Below are positions 47,801-59,027 of a stretch of 64,000 bases of DNA, piece by piece (within the stretch, counting starts at the first letter, position 1; each line of letters starts with the position of its first letter). The stretch covers positions 9,456,262-9,520,261 of the forward strand of contig OX421962.1 of the NCBI GenBank assembly GCA_949128115.1, in the 5' to 3' direction. The notes below the pieces were generated by a model that saw only the letters and a program-made list of their open reading frames with translations, was not told the DNA's origin and did not search any database. The position numbers and the translations under genes were made by a program. Source of the stretch: Anaspis maculata (taxonomy: Eukaryota > Arthropoda > Insecta > Coleoptera > Scraptiidae).

Positions 47801-50800
47801 TCCATAAGGATTTAGCAGAAATCTTGAAAAATACCTAGAAATTATCTAGGAATTTTTGAAACGTCCGATTCAAATCATTCGAAATCTCTGAATTTTTGAA
47901 AATGAATTCAGTCGAAAGAAAGAATTGAGTTGAAAAGTGGAAGAAGAATCCTAAGAAATCTTGTAGAAATTTTCAGAAGCTCTCAAAAATCTTGTAGAAA
48001 TATTCAGAAATCTCTAGAAATCCCTTGGAATCCCATGCAGTTTCTCAGAAATCCTGCAGAAATCTATAGTACTTCAGAAAGATTCTTTCTAGAATCTCTT
48101 AGAATCTAAAAGATTGAATAGATGAATCGAAAAATTATTTATTCAAAAAAAAAACTCCATAGAAGTTCTCAGAAATCCTTAGAAATCTTCAGAAATATTC
48201 ACCAATCTTGTAGAAATCTGCAAATAGTCTTGAAATTCCCTGGAAATCTTCAAAAATTCCTAGAAATATTATACAAATCTTCAAGAATCCTCAGAAATTC
48301 CATAGAAATCTCAAGGAGTCTTCATATACCTATTCTGGCCTCGACAGCTCATAACGTCTGATGGATCACTCGAAATCAGAAATTCTCACAAGAATCTTCA
48401 GAAATCTCGTGAATATTCCGAGAAAATTCTTGTAATCTGCCAAAAGATCCTAGAAATCTTATACAATAATCCTCGAAAATTCCCAGGTATTCCGCAGAAA
48501 TTTACAGAACGGCTCAGAGATTATTAGAAATTCTTAAAAATTTTCAGAAATACCTAAATACCTACAAGATCTTTTAAAAACTGTACGAAGTCCCGTAGAA
48601 ATGTTCAAAAATCCATAGGAGGTGTCGGAGCATTTTTAGAAATTCCACACGAATTTTCAGGATCTCATTAAAAAATTTCAAAAACCCTAGAAATTCTCAT
48701 AAAAGTTCTCAGAAATTCTGTGGAAATTCATTGAAATTCTCAAAAATCCCATACAAATCTCTTGAACTCCCCAGGAATTTTTAAGAAATCTCAAAAGTAA
48801 TCCCGTGGAGATCTTGAGAGATCCCTCGAGTTTCTGTGGAAATCTTGAGAAATCCCTTGAATTTTCGTAGAATTTAGGAATCTCCAGATCTCTAGTTTTC
48901 AAAAATCTTGTAGAAATATTTAGAAATTCCTAGGAATCCTGTACAGATGATTAGAATTTCTTCTCTATAAAATTTCATCGATCACTAGAAGTCTAGTGGA
49001 AATCTTTAAAACTCTCTAGACTTTCCTCGAATTTTTGTAGAAATCTTGAGAAATCTCTAGGAATTTTTAAAAATCAGTATAAATTTCTTAGAAATCCTAA
49101 GAAACTCCGTGAAATTTTTTTGAAACCCTTGAAAATCTTGTAGCAGTCTAGAAATTTCCACAGGAATCCTCAAAAATTTCGTGATTACCTTTGGAAATTA
49201 CGTAGAAATTTCTAGAAATGCTCAAAAAGTTCTCAAAAACCTCGTAGATTTTTTTAGGAATCCCTAGAATCTCATACAAATCTTTATAAATTCCTGGAAA
49301 TCCCGTAGAAATTTGAGAAATCCATGGACGTTTCTGGGAGTCCTAGAAAAATCTCAAGAAATCTATTCAAAATCTTTCAGAATTTTTTAAAATCTTGGAA
49401 ATCCCGTAGAAATTTGCAGAAGTCAATAGACATCTCCAAAATTACTTAGCAACTTTTAGGATTCCCATACTAGTCAACAGGAATCCGTAGAGATCCAGCA
49501 GTAATCTTCAAAAATTCCTAGAAATATTTCAGGAATTTTTTAAACGTCCAATACAAATCTTTTGATATCCCTGAATTCTTGGAAATGAATTCATTCGAAA
49601 GGGAGAATGAAGTTTAAAAGTGAGAGAAAATCCTCAGAAATCTTGTGGAAATCCTAAGAAGCTCTCAAAAAACTTGTAGAAATATTCAGAGATCTGTAAT
49701 AAATTGTGAATTTTTAGATCTCTCTGAAACTCCCTGCAATTCTTAGAAATCTCGTAGGAATTTCTGGAGATCATAGAAGTCCCTCAAAATTCCATGGAAA
49801 TTTCGGAAACCTTAGAAACATCATGCAAATATCTTGTCTGTCTATAGAAATCTTGAACACAATAGAACTTACATAGACGTCTATAATTTCAGAACTCTAT
49901 ACACATTTTTAGAAAACCTCAAAAATGCCTAGTGGAACCCGTAAAAATCTTTGGAAAATCCCTAGAAATTTTGTAGGAATCTTCAGAAATCTCCACAAAT
50001 TCCGTATAAAAACTGAACAACCTCGAGAAATCCAAAACCAGGCTTCAGAAATCCTCGGAGATCCCTCAGAAATGTACAGAGAGCCCTAGAAATCATCACA
50101 GGAATTCTCAGAAATTTCGTAAATATCTCTGGTTATCCAGGAAAAATCTTCACAAATCTCTAGAAATTTCTCAAAAATCTCATGAGAATCTTCAGGAATC
50201 CTTAGAAATGTGATACAAATTCTTATGATTTCTAGAAATTCTGCAGAAATAATTGAAGGATCCGTAGAAATTTTTGAGAATTCAAATTCTCAACGTTCTT
50301 GAAAAACCCCTACAAAATCTTGTAGACATTTTTGGGAATATTTGGAAATCCCTTGCAAATTTCCCAAAAACTTATGGAATCCTTTTTATTGGAAGAAGGA
50401 TCTCTAAATTCTTGGGAATTGTTGGGAATTTTCGGAATTTCTCAGGACTCATTATAAGTCTATAGATATCCCGTAGAAACTCTTGAAAATCCCTGAAAAC
50501 TTTTGGAGATTTTGTAGAAATATCTAGGAATTGCATAAAAATTTCTAGAAATTCGATAGAATCTTCAGAACTGCTCATAAATTCTCAGAAATTATTGAGA
50601 ATTTTATAGAAGCCTTTTTGTAGTCCCCAGGAAATGTAGGGATATTAAGGTATCTTTGGAGAATATTCGTAATCTTCAGAAATTTTCAGAATTCCCTAGA
50701 ATTGTTGTAGAAATCCCCAAAATTCCTTATACTGAAATCCTTAGAAATCCTCAAAAATTCGCGGAAATCTCGTAAAATTTTCCATGAAAATTCCGTTTAA

Positions 50801-50940
50801 GTCTTCGAGAATCTTAAACAAATCTTATAGAAATTTTCCGAGATACTCCTATGACCAAGAAATCTTGTAGAAATTTTTGAAAGTCCCTAGAAATTTTTAG
50901 AATATTCTAGAAATTCTATACAGATATCCAGAAATCTATA
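38881..50940. repeat. AGAAATC-type satellite with a ~3.44-kb dimeric higher-order repeat
   Basis: The same short unit theme, all in AGAAATC orientation. A large-scale period is clear. The GCAAAAGATGGCGATCAGCG landmark lies near 38919, 42579 and 46014. Related half-unit landmarks (GAGCAACCTYCAGGAAACCC) lie near 40845, 44321 and 47765, and a more diverged one near 49449. So monomers of about 1.7 kb alternate in two types as dimers of 3,435-3,476 bp. The first dimer is longer through a 175-bp insertion. Unit copies also retain ATAGCGTCRGATATATGGAT (39675, 41425, 43330, 44910, 46760). A (CATAAT)n run is at about 39387-39427. From about 49.6 kb the repeat is more diverged and lacks the long period. 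Confidence 0.85.
40537..40711. mobile_element. 175-bp insertion present in one dimer only, with (ATAGA)n end
   Basis: Compared with the paralogous site near 44185 (CTTGAAAAATCCATGGAC), this dimer holds an extra 175 bp beginning ATAGAATAGAATAGAATAG and ending near CACAGCCTATCGC. A simple-repeat end on one side suggests the tail of a SINE or RTE-like retroposon inserted in minus orientation. A similar ATAGAATTTATTACA stretch occurs at about 53510-53550. Confidence 0.55.
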
Positions 50941-52365
50941 TAGTCCAGAAATTTTAGCTGTTTGAATCGCAAATAGCAAACAAAAATGATAACTAGCCGG
51001 ATTTTTGTATATAAGCTCGGTTAAGCATGTAGTTCAACATAGTAAAAGTCCTCAAGAATCCGGTGTGAGCTTCGGCCGTTGTGGCCTCGAGAAGAACTTG
51101 AGGGTCAGTTTTTCGCGTATATCTCATGAACAATAGCACTTGGGAAAAAAGTTCCAAGGAAGAAATTGTTGAAAATTTTATTGCCTACAAAAAAAGGTCT
51201 TACACATTTCATCGTCAGTCATCTTCTTCTTCGTCAAAACACAAGAAAAAAAAAATAGTCCAGATGCTCGATGCTGAAGACTGGTATGGACCTTGAGTTT
51301 TATGATGGCGGAGTTCCACTTTGTAGAGGTGTTGTTTGATCCACTTTCTTTTGGTTGAAACTTGAAGCCATCAAAACGAACTATGCCGGCGGCATATACA
51401 GGGTGAAATAAAAATAAAAAGTTAAACATTTGTACCTCGAGAACCAAAATAGTTGAAGACATGTAAATCGCCATGGATAATTCTGATTTCATGGTCATGA
51501 AGTCGTCGTAAACTTGAATTGAATATCTTGAGCCGTTCTTGAAATATCTTCAAAAGACTGAAGTTGTTACCAAAAAATATATATATTTTCGTCTACTTAT
51601 CTGAAAAAAAGTTGACTGTGGTTTTTCTAAAATTAGTTGGCTCAGAGAGAGCTTTTCATTGTAATTTCATCTTAAATGTAATTTATCATTGTTTCGATTC
51701 AAAACACCAAGTTTCGATTCAAGATCTGAAGAATTACTGATATACGGAAAACTATTTTTTTTTCGTAACGACTTCAGTCTTCTGAAGATATTTCAGAAAC
51801 GGCTCAACATATTTGATTCAAGCTCACGACGACTTCATGGTCATGAAATTAGAAATATTTTTGGCCATTTACATGTCTTCACCTATTTTGGTTCTTGAGG
51901 TACATTTGTTCAACTTTTTATTTTTATGTCACCCTGTATATGCCGCCGGCATAGTTGGTATTGATGGCATCAAGTTTCAATCAAAAGAGAATGGATCGAA
52001 CAACACTTCTACCAAGTGGCACTCTGCCATCCTAAAACTCAAGGTCCGTACAGTCTTCGGCATCGAGCATATGGACTATTTAGCTTTTCTTGTGTTTTGA
52101 CGAAGAAGGAGTGGACTGATGAGGGAATATGTGAGGACCTTTCTTGTGGTTCTTGCTTAAAGTGCTTTTCCTCCAAGTGCCATCGTTCACGAGATAAACA
52201 CGAAAAACTGATCCTCAAGTTCTTCTTGAGGCCACAACGGCCGAAGCTCACACCGGATTCTTGAGGACTTTTACTATGTTGAACTACATGCTTAACTGAG
52301 CTTATATACAAAAATCCGGCTAGTTATCATTTTTGTTCGCTATTTTTTCTATAATTCCTGGACTA
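50941..52365. mobile_element. Palindromic foldback element FB-3a (1,425 bp, 3-bp TSD ATA)
   Basis: Left arm from TAGTCCAGAAATTTTAG (50941) pairs with the right arm ending CCTGGACTA (52365) over about 650-700 bp each. ATA lies outside both ends (50938-50940, 52366-52368). The flanks are AGAAATC satellite on both sides, so the insertion site is clear. The arms carry CGAGAAGAACTTGAGG, TATGCCGGCGGCATATACAG and ACGACTTCATGGTCATGAA, each mirrored on the other strand. Inner TAGTCCAGATGCTCGATGC (51256) resembles the outer end of FB-2. Mirror-image frames (51178-51498 minus; 51813-52100 plus) are not called as genes. No transposase is seen. Confidence 0.85.
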
Positions 52366-52368
52366 ATA

Positions 52369-53209
52369 GAAATCCCGTTGAAATTCTTAGAAATCCTTGA
52401 AAATTTTTGTGTTTGTTGGGTCAGAAAACACTCCAAGAACATCATGATTTTTTTTTTAACTGAAAAAGTTGATTGTTCTTCGTTCGTTAGTGAAAAGTGC
52501 TTTGTGCTTGCCGAAAACAATAATAAACTCAGCATCACAGTTTGAGTGCCGGTAACACCTAAATTTGTACAGATAAATTATTCAGGCTTATAAAATTTCC
52601 AAAACACACACCGGAAAATCCCAAGAAACCCTCCAGTTTGTTTCGATGTTTAAATAAACGCGACGCCACAACCGCTCCCCCGCCGAAGGACCGGTGGTGG
52701 TACTTATTGTGAATGGCAAGTCTATTTGCGAATTGTACCTAAAGGAGGGAAGTCCTCGATCAAAATGAGGGATGAACCTGAAGGGAGTTTACATGGAAAG
52801 GTCTCCACGTCACAGGATTAGCTCCTCTGTACGTAGCAGTTAATTCCGGGGAAACCGCAGGACAATAGAAGCGGGCGAGGATTATGTCCCCCTCCCCCCG
52901 CAATTTCTCTAGGACTTTACGCGATGAAATATTACGTCTGTTAACGAACCGTTGTCGTTTTTTTTTTGCTCATCTCATTCTCTAGTCTTTTTATGCCCTT
53001 CTAATAATTCGCATGAAGAATATGTGCAGTGTAAAATTAATAGCTGGAAGCGTAAAATTTATATTACTTTTGTTATGAAACCAGGTATAGAGAGGTAGGT
53101 GGGTACGAAATGGCGACCTGTCGTAAACCGACCGGGTTTCAGCTTTTAGCGCCAAGTTTATTTTTGGTAAATAAAATGAATATTAATTTTATGGATGTGT
53201 GTGTTTCAG
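52369..53209. other. End of satellite, then single-copy intron sequence up to the acceptor
   Basis: Satellite-like AGAAATC units with the GTGTTTGTTGGGTCAGA landmark (reverse of the one at 33385 and 36480) continue to about 52460. The remainder to the acceptor at 53209 shows no gene or repeat. The last bases, TGGATGTGTGTGTTTCAG, form a good splice acceptor. Confidence 0.5.
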
Positions 53210-53262
53210 ATGTTAATCAAAGTGGAACCATCGATAGGAAGGACTTTGAGCTCGCTATCGAG
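53210..53262 (+). CDS. Calexcitin-like EF-hand protein, second coding exon (53 nt)
   Basis: Between GTGTTTCAG (ending 53209) and the donor GAG|GTAAATAT (53263) lie 53 bases that complete a Asp codon and encode VNQSGTIDRKDFELAIE. With the last base of the previous exon this gives loop DVNQSGTIDRKD: Asp, Asn, Ser and Thr at positions 1, 3, 5 and 7, Gly at 6, Ile at 8, Asp at 9 and an acidic residue (Asp rather than the common Glu) at 12. This is a canonical calcium-binding EF-hand loop followed by the start of its second helix. The exon ends in phase 0. Calexcitin and sarcoplasmic calcium-binding proteins have this motif directly after the N-terminal helix encoded at 21761-21818. The continuation is not found before 64000. 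Confidence 0.85.
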
Positions 53263-53781
53263 GTAAATATTTGCATATCTTCTAAAGTTTCGTACGAGAT
53301 CCCTCTCTCGTAAACCCCATCAAAGCTTGTCTCTAGTAGTCTAAGTTGGTATTTGTATGTTATATTGAATATTTGCGGTGAATATGCATATTTGCGGCTT
53401 GTCCCGATCGATTTTGAACGACTTCCAAGAGCTTTTTGGAAGATGTTTTTATTCGCCTAATGATATCTTGCTGGATCTATACAGATTCATGAATGACCTT
53501 ACATAGAAACATAGAATACATAGAATTTATTACACATTACATAGAAAAAAAAAAGTCTATCCCTTTCAATGTCACTTTTTCGCCTTTTAAATCAAAATTT
53601 TCATAAAATAACAATCATCGCTAACCCACCAGAGGAAGCCCCAAATTAGGGGCGAAACGTTGTGCGTTAACAAAGGAAAAAATTTTACTCACTATCCTTA
53701 AACCCTCAAAATTCGCCGAACCATAATTAATATTTCAGGAATTTTCGGCGACCATTCAGTCGTTTTCGACAAAAATCGAAC
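53263..53781. other. Intron start with a hammerhead-like relic
   Basis: No gene. Around 53621-53670 the sequence AGAGGAAGCCCCAAATTAGG followed by GGCGAAAC has a perfect GCCCC/GGGGC stem and GAAAC, as in minimal hammerhead ribozymes of Penelope-like retroelements. The expected CUGAUGA strand is replaced by CAGAGGA. A retroposon-like ATAGAATTTATTACA stretch precedes it at about 53510-53550. Confidence 0.3.
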
Positions 53782-55208
53782 TAGTCCAGGAATTTTAGCT
53801 GTTTAAATCGCAAATAGCGAACAAAAATGATAACTAGCCGGATTTTTGTATATAAGCTCAGTTAAGCATGTAGTTCGACATACTAAAAGTCCTCAAGAAT
53901 CCAGTGTGAGCTTCGGCCGTTGTGGCCTCGAGAAGAACTTGAGGGTCAGTTTTTCGCGTATATCTCGTGAACAATAGCACTTGGGGAAAAAATTCCCGGG
54001 AAAAAATTGTTGGAAATTTTATTGTCTACAAGACAGGTCCTCACACATTTCATCGTCAGTCATCTCCTTCTTCGTCAAAACACAAGAAAAAATTGTCCAG
54101 ATGCTCGATGCTGAAGACTGGTATGGACCTTGAGTTTTATGATGGCGGAGTGCCACTTCGTAGAGGTGTTGTTTGATCCACTTTCTTTTGATTGAAACTT
54201 GAAGCCATCAAGACGAACTTTGCCGGCGGCATATACAGGGTGAAATAAAAATAAAAAGTTGAACATTTGTACCTCGAGAACCAAAATAGGTGAAGACATG
54301 TAAATCGCCATAAATAATTCTGATTTCATGGTCATGAAGTCGTCGTAAACTTGAAATAAATATCTTGAGCCGTTCTTGAAATATATTCAAAAGACTGAAG
54401 TTGTTACAAAAAAAATTATTTTCGTCTACTTATCAGAAAAAAGTGTGTATTTTTTCTAAAATTAGTTGGCCTAGGAAGGGCTTTTCACTGTGATTTCATT
54501 TTAGATGTAATTTATCATTGTTTCGATTCAAAACATCAAGTTTCGATTCAATATCTGAAGAATTACTGATATACGGAAAACTATTTTTTTTCGTAACGAC
54601 TTCAGTCTCCTGAAGATATTTCAGAAGCGGCTCAACATATTTGATTCAAGTTTACGACGACTTCATGGTCATGAAATTAGAAATATTTTTGGCGATTTAC
54701 ATGTCTCCACCTATTTTGGTTCTTGGGGTACATTTGTTCAACTTTTTATTTTTATGTCACCCTGTATATGCCGCCAGCATAGTTGGTATTGATGGCATTA
54801 AATTTCAATCAAAAGAGAATGGATCGAACAACACCTCTACCAAGTGGCACCCTGCCATCATAAAACTCAAGGTCCGTACAGTCTTCGGCATCGAGCATCT
54901 GAACTATTGAGCTTTTCTTGTGTTTTGACGAAGAAGGAGTGGACTGATGATGGAATATGTAAGGACCTTTCTTGTAGACAGCACAATTTCCAACAATTTT
55001 TCAAGTGCTTTCTCTCCAAGTGCCATCATTTACGAGATAAACACGAAAAACTGATCCTCAAGTTCTTCTCGAGGCCACAACAGCCGAAGCTCACACCGGA
55101 TTCTTGAGGACTTTCACTATGTTGAACTACATGCTTAACTGAGCTTAAATACAAAAGTCCGGCTAGTTTTCATTTTTGTTCGCTATTTTTTCTATAATTC
55201 CTGGACTA
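53782..55208. mobile_element. Palindromic foldback element FB-3b (1,427 bp, 3-bp TSD AAC)
   Basis: A second, closely similar copy of FB-3a. Ends are TAGTCCAGGAATTTTAG (53782) and CCTGGACTA (55208). AAC stands outside both ends (53779-53781, 55209-55211), so it is an independent insertion. Arms pair over most of their length, for example 53895-53960 with 55065-55105 and 54220-54320 with 54690-54785. Reading frames are again mirrored between arms. The near-identical length and sequence to FB-3a suggest recent activity of the family. Confidence 0.85.
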
Positions 55209-55219
55209 AACAAGTTTGA

Positions 55220-57845
55220 GCATTTTCAGCAAACTCCAGCAATTTCTAGCTACAATTTAGCAATTCAAAATGAAAATTAACCCATGAACAAAAATTCAGC
55301 AATACCTAGGTACAGTTTAATACTTTTCAACCAAAAGTAGCAATTTTTTTGCCACAGTTTAGCCATTCTCAATCGAAGTTTTGCAAGCTTCGGCAAAATT
55401 CAGAAATTATTATAAACAATTGACCATTTATTTTCGACATTTCGCAGCAATTTTTACTAAAATTCAGCATTTTGCAGGAATTTTTAGGAACAGTTCAGGA
55501 ATTTTTAACCAAACATTCAGCAAGTTTCAACAATATTCAACAAAACTAATCAGACTTTAGCAACAATTCATCAGTTTCCGCTCATGAGTTAGCAAGTTTC
55601 AGCAACAATTGAGCAATTTTGAATAAACATTCAGGAAGTTTCAGCAAAAATTCAGCAAATTTTCAGGAAAATTCAAGCCATTCTGAACAAAAACTCAGAT
55701 ATTTCAACTGGAATTCAGTTGTATCTATACCTGGCAGTTTTCAGCAATTTCGAATGGAAATTTTTCAGGTAAATTCAGCAATTTTCTGACGAAAATGTGG
55801 CAAGGTTTAGTTCAACAATTTCCAGCAAACAATTAACACTTTCTTCCACACTTAGCAGTGCAACAAAGCAACAAACAAAAATTTATCAATTTCCATCACA
55901 AATGTAGAAAAAATCAGCAAAAATGTAGCAAGCTTCAGCAGAGATTTGATAAGTCAATCAACCATTCAGCAACTTTCCAGGAAAACATAATTCTCAACAA
56001 AAAAATATCATTTTCAACCAAACTTCAGCAAGCTTCAGAATATATCAAAAATTTTGAGAGGAATTTAGCAATTTTCAACGAGTGATTAGCAACTTTTTGC
56101 ACAATTCAACAATTCTCAGCAAAATTCAGCAGTTTCAAACAAAAATTGGCCAAGTTTTGGCACAATTTAGCTATTAGCAAAAAATCAGCAATGTTATTCA
56201 AAATTTAACAAGCTTCATCATAAATTTAGCAAATTTGAATTGATATCAAGCAATTTCTTGGAAAAAATATCACAAATTTAAGCAAAACTTCAGCAAAGTT
56301 CAGCAAAATAGAGCGATTTTCGGCAACATTTCAATAATTTTCAATCAAAATTAGGCGAATCTAAGCAAATTTCAGCTAGTTTCAGAAGAATTCAGCAATT
56401 TTCAGCTCAAATGTAGCAAGTTCAAGTTTTTGCAAGCGCGAGCAAACAATTAACAATTTCCAGCACACTTGAACAACGCACCTGAAGCGACAAAGCAAAA
56501 CTTCGTCAATGTTCACCACATATGTAGAGAATTTCAGCAAACATGTAGCAAGTTTAGCAAGTCTCAGCATCAATGTAACTATTTTCAGCAGGAGTTTAGC
56601 ATGCTCTAGCAAAGATTCAGCAGGCTTTGGCGAAACATTTGTTGTTTTCAGCAACAATTTAGCAATTTCGTATGAACATTCAGAAAGTTTTTAGCAACAA
56701 TTCAGCAATTTTTCAACAAACACTAGGAATTCTGAATAAAAACTTAGATATTTCAACTGGAATTTTACAAGATTTATATCGGTTTCCAGCAATTTTGAAT
56801 AAAAACTCAATGAGTTACATCGAGATTTGAAACCCAAATGCAGCTTGCTTAAGCAGATTTCAACACTTTTTATCTGAATTTTGCAATTTTCGATGAGTGA
56901 TTGGCAAGTTTTCGCAAGATTCAACATGTCAACACAATTCAGCTTTTGGCAACAAAGTGGCAATGGTAATCGAAATTTAGCAAGATTTATCATCAATTTA
57001 GCAATTTTGAGTAACTATTTAACAATTCCCAACAACAATATAGCAAGTTTTAGGAATATTCCAGTAAGTTTCAGCGAAACTGAGCAACTTTCAGCAACAA
57101 TTCCAAATTTTCAATGAAAATTCAGCGAATCTGAGCAAATCTCAGCAAATTTTGCAATTTTTCAGCACAAATCTAGCAAGGTTTGGTTCGACAAGTCCCA
57201 GCAAACAATTAACAATTTCCAGCATACTTGAGCAGTGCAACAGAAGCAGCAAACAAAAATTTGGTCATTTTCATTACAAATGTAGAGAATTTCGGCAAAA
57301 ATGTACAACGTTTCAGCACAATCTTGCAAGTTTCATCAAAGTAGCAATCTTCAACATAAAGATAGCGCGTGTTTCAGCATGTTGCAAAACATCAGCAATT
57401 GTGTGCAACCATTTAGCAATCTTTAATGATAATTTAAGAAGTTTCTTCAGCAATTCTCCAAGAAAACGTAATTCTAAACCACAATATATTATTTGCAACC
57501 AAAATTCAGCAAGCTCAACAGATTTTCAGATGAATTTAGCAATTTTCGACAAGTTTCCGCAACATCCAACATGTTTAGCAAAATTCAGCAATTTTGAACC
57601 AAACATCAGCCAAGTTTCAGCACAATCCAGCTATTGGCAACAAAGTAGCTATGTTAATCACAGTTTAGCAAACTTTATGATTCATTTAGCAATTGTGAGC
57701 AAATATTGAGCGATTTCTAACACAAACTTAGCAAGTTTTAGTAAAACTTCAGCAAATTTCAGCAAAACTGAGGCAGATTTTGTCAAATTGAGCAATTTTC
57801 AGCAACAATTCAACAATTTCCAATCAAAAGTCAGTGAATTTTATT
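55220..57845. repeat. CAGCAATTTT-type satellite
   Basis: Short diverged units such as TTCAGCAATTTTCAACAAAAA and TTTAGCAAGTTTCAGCAAA fill the block. A longer period is suggested by a segment with CCAGCAAACAATTAACA and a following CACAAATGTAG. It recurs near 55810, 56440 and 57195 (spacing about 630-760 bp). The 185-residue frame at 57152-57709 is a repeat by-product. Confidence 0.85.
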
Positions 57846-57849
57846 ATAG

Positions 57850-59010
57850 AGAAAAAATTGAATTCAAATAAAAAAGTTGGAATCCGAAGAGGAAAGCTCG
57901 AAATAGAAAAGTTCTGATCCGAACGAGATTTTGGTTATCAAGATTTTTGAGATTGAAAAATTCAGTAACATCTCAAAAACCTCCAATTTGAAATTGGATT
58001 ATTGGAGGAATTTTGAACTTCCTTGAATCTTCAAGCCTTCGAAATTGTAGGTTTTTTAGATGTTTCAAGACATTAAAACTCAAATTCGAATTTGATTAAA
58101 AAAGTTTGAATTCAAAGAGATTCGGATTCGTAAAGTTTGAATCCAAAGAAAAAAGTTCGATTTTGAGAATTCAAGGAAAAAAGTATGTTTTGAGAATATA
58201 AATAGAAGGCGGTCTTCCCACAAAACGTGATTCCCACGATTTTGAGAAGTTCACGAATTCGAACATCCGAACGATAAAGTTTGAGTTCGAACGAAATGTT
58301 GGAATCCGAAGAGAAAAAATCGAATTCTAAGAAAAGTTTGGATAAAAAAAAAGTTCGAATTCAAATGAAAAAAGTTGGAATTCGAAGGGAAAAGTTCGAA
58401 ATGAAAGAACAAAGTTTTGATTAAAACAAAAAGCTCCAATACGAACATAAAAGTTTGAATTAGAACAAAGACGTTAAAATTCGAAGATGAAAGTTCAAAT
58501 TCAGAAAGAAAAGTTCGTATTCAAAGAAAAAGTTCGAATTTGAGAATTCGAAGAGAAAAGTTCACGAATTCGAGCATTTGAACAATAAAGTTTGATCTTG
58601 GACAAACAGTTGGAATTCGAAAAGAAAGTTCAAACTCAAAAAAGTTTGAATTCAAAGAAAAGTGTTTGAATTGAAAGAAGTTGGAATCCGACGAGAGAAG
58701 TTCGGAATTGGAACGAAAAGTTTTTACTTGAAGACAAAAGCTTGAATTTGATCAAAAAAAGTTTGAAATAGAACAACAAAGACGTTTGAATTCGAATAAA
58801 ATGTTGGAAATCGAAGAGAAAAACTTGAAAAAAAGTTTCAATTCAAATAAAAAGTTGGAATCCGAAGAGAAAAAATTGAAATGAAGATAAAAGTTCTAAT
58901 TTGAACACAAAAGTCTAAATCCAAACAAAAAAGTTTGAATTAGAACAAAGACGTTGGAATTCGAAGATAAAAGTTCGAATTCAGAAAGACAAGTTCTTTC
59001 TGGAACTTTT
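57850..59010. repeat. GTTCGAATTC / AAAGTTTGAATT-type satellite
   Basis: Diverged units of about 20-25 bp, for example GAAAAGTTCGAATTCAAAGA and AAAAAGTTGGAATCCGAAGAG. It adjoins the CAGCAATTTT block and ends about 20 bp before the palindromic element at 59028. Confidence 0.8.
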
Positions 59011-59027
59011 ACCTGGAACAGCCTGTA

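Larger units (their letters stand above)
21819..53209 (+). other. 31.4-kb intron of the calexcitin-like gene
   Basis: Bounded by GTACGTAA (donor, 21819) and GTGTGTGTTTCAG (acceptor, 53209), both phase 1. Most of it is satellite DNA: a TTCnnGAAnn array (23.3-29.2 kb) and AGAAATC-type arrays (33.0-50.9 kb), with palindromic elements, a SINE-like piece and a solo-LTR-like insert. No other exon of the gene was recognised inside, and the two flanking exons join directly into one EF-hand. Confidence 0.8.

Noticed and set aside
32960..50940. Regular repeats as a CRISPR array
   Set aside because: Units are diverged, without constant repeats and unique spacers, and the DNA is eukaryotic.
51178..52100. 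Mirror-image frames sharing a VLEV..FNFLFL..HPVYAAG stretch in FB-3a, and the same in FB-3b
   Set aside because: Present once per arm on opposite strands of a palindrome, with no recognisable domain; more likely carried along than coding, though conservation across copies could be tested.
57152..57709. 185-residue open frame
   Set aside because: Product of the CAGCAATTTT satellite (Ser/Phe/Ala-rich reiteration), no domain.
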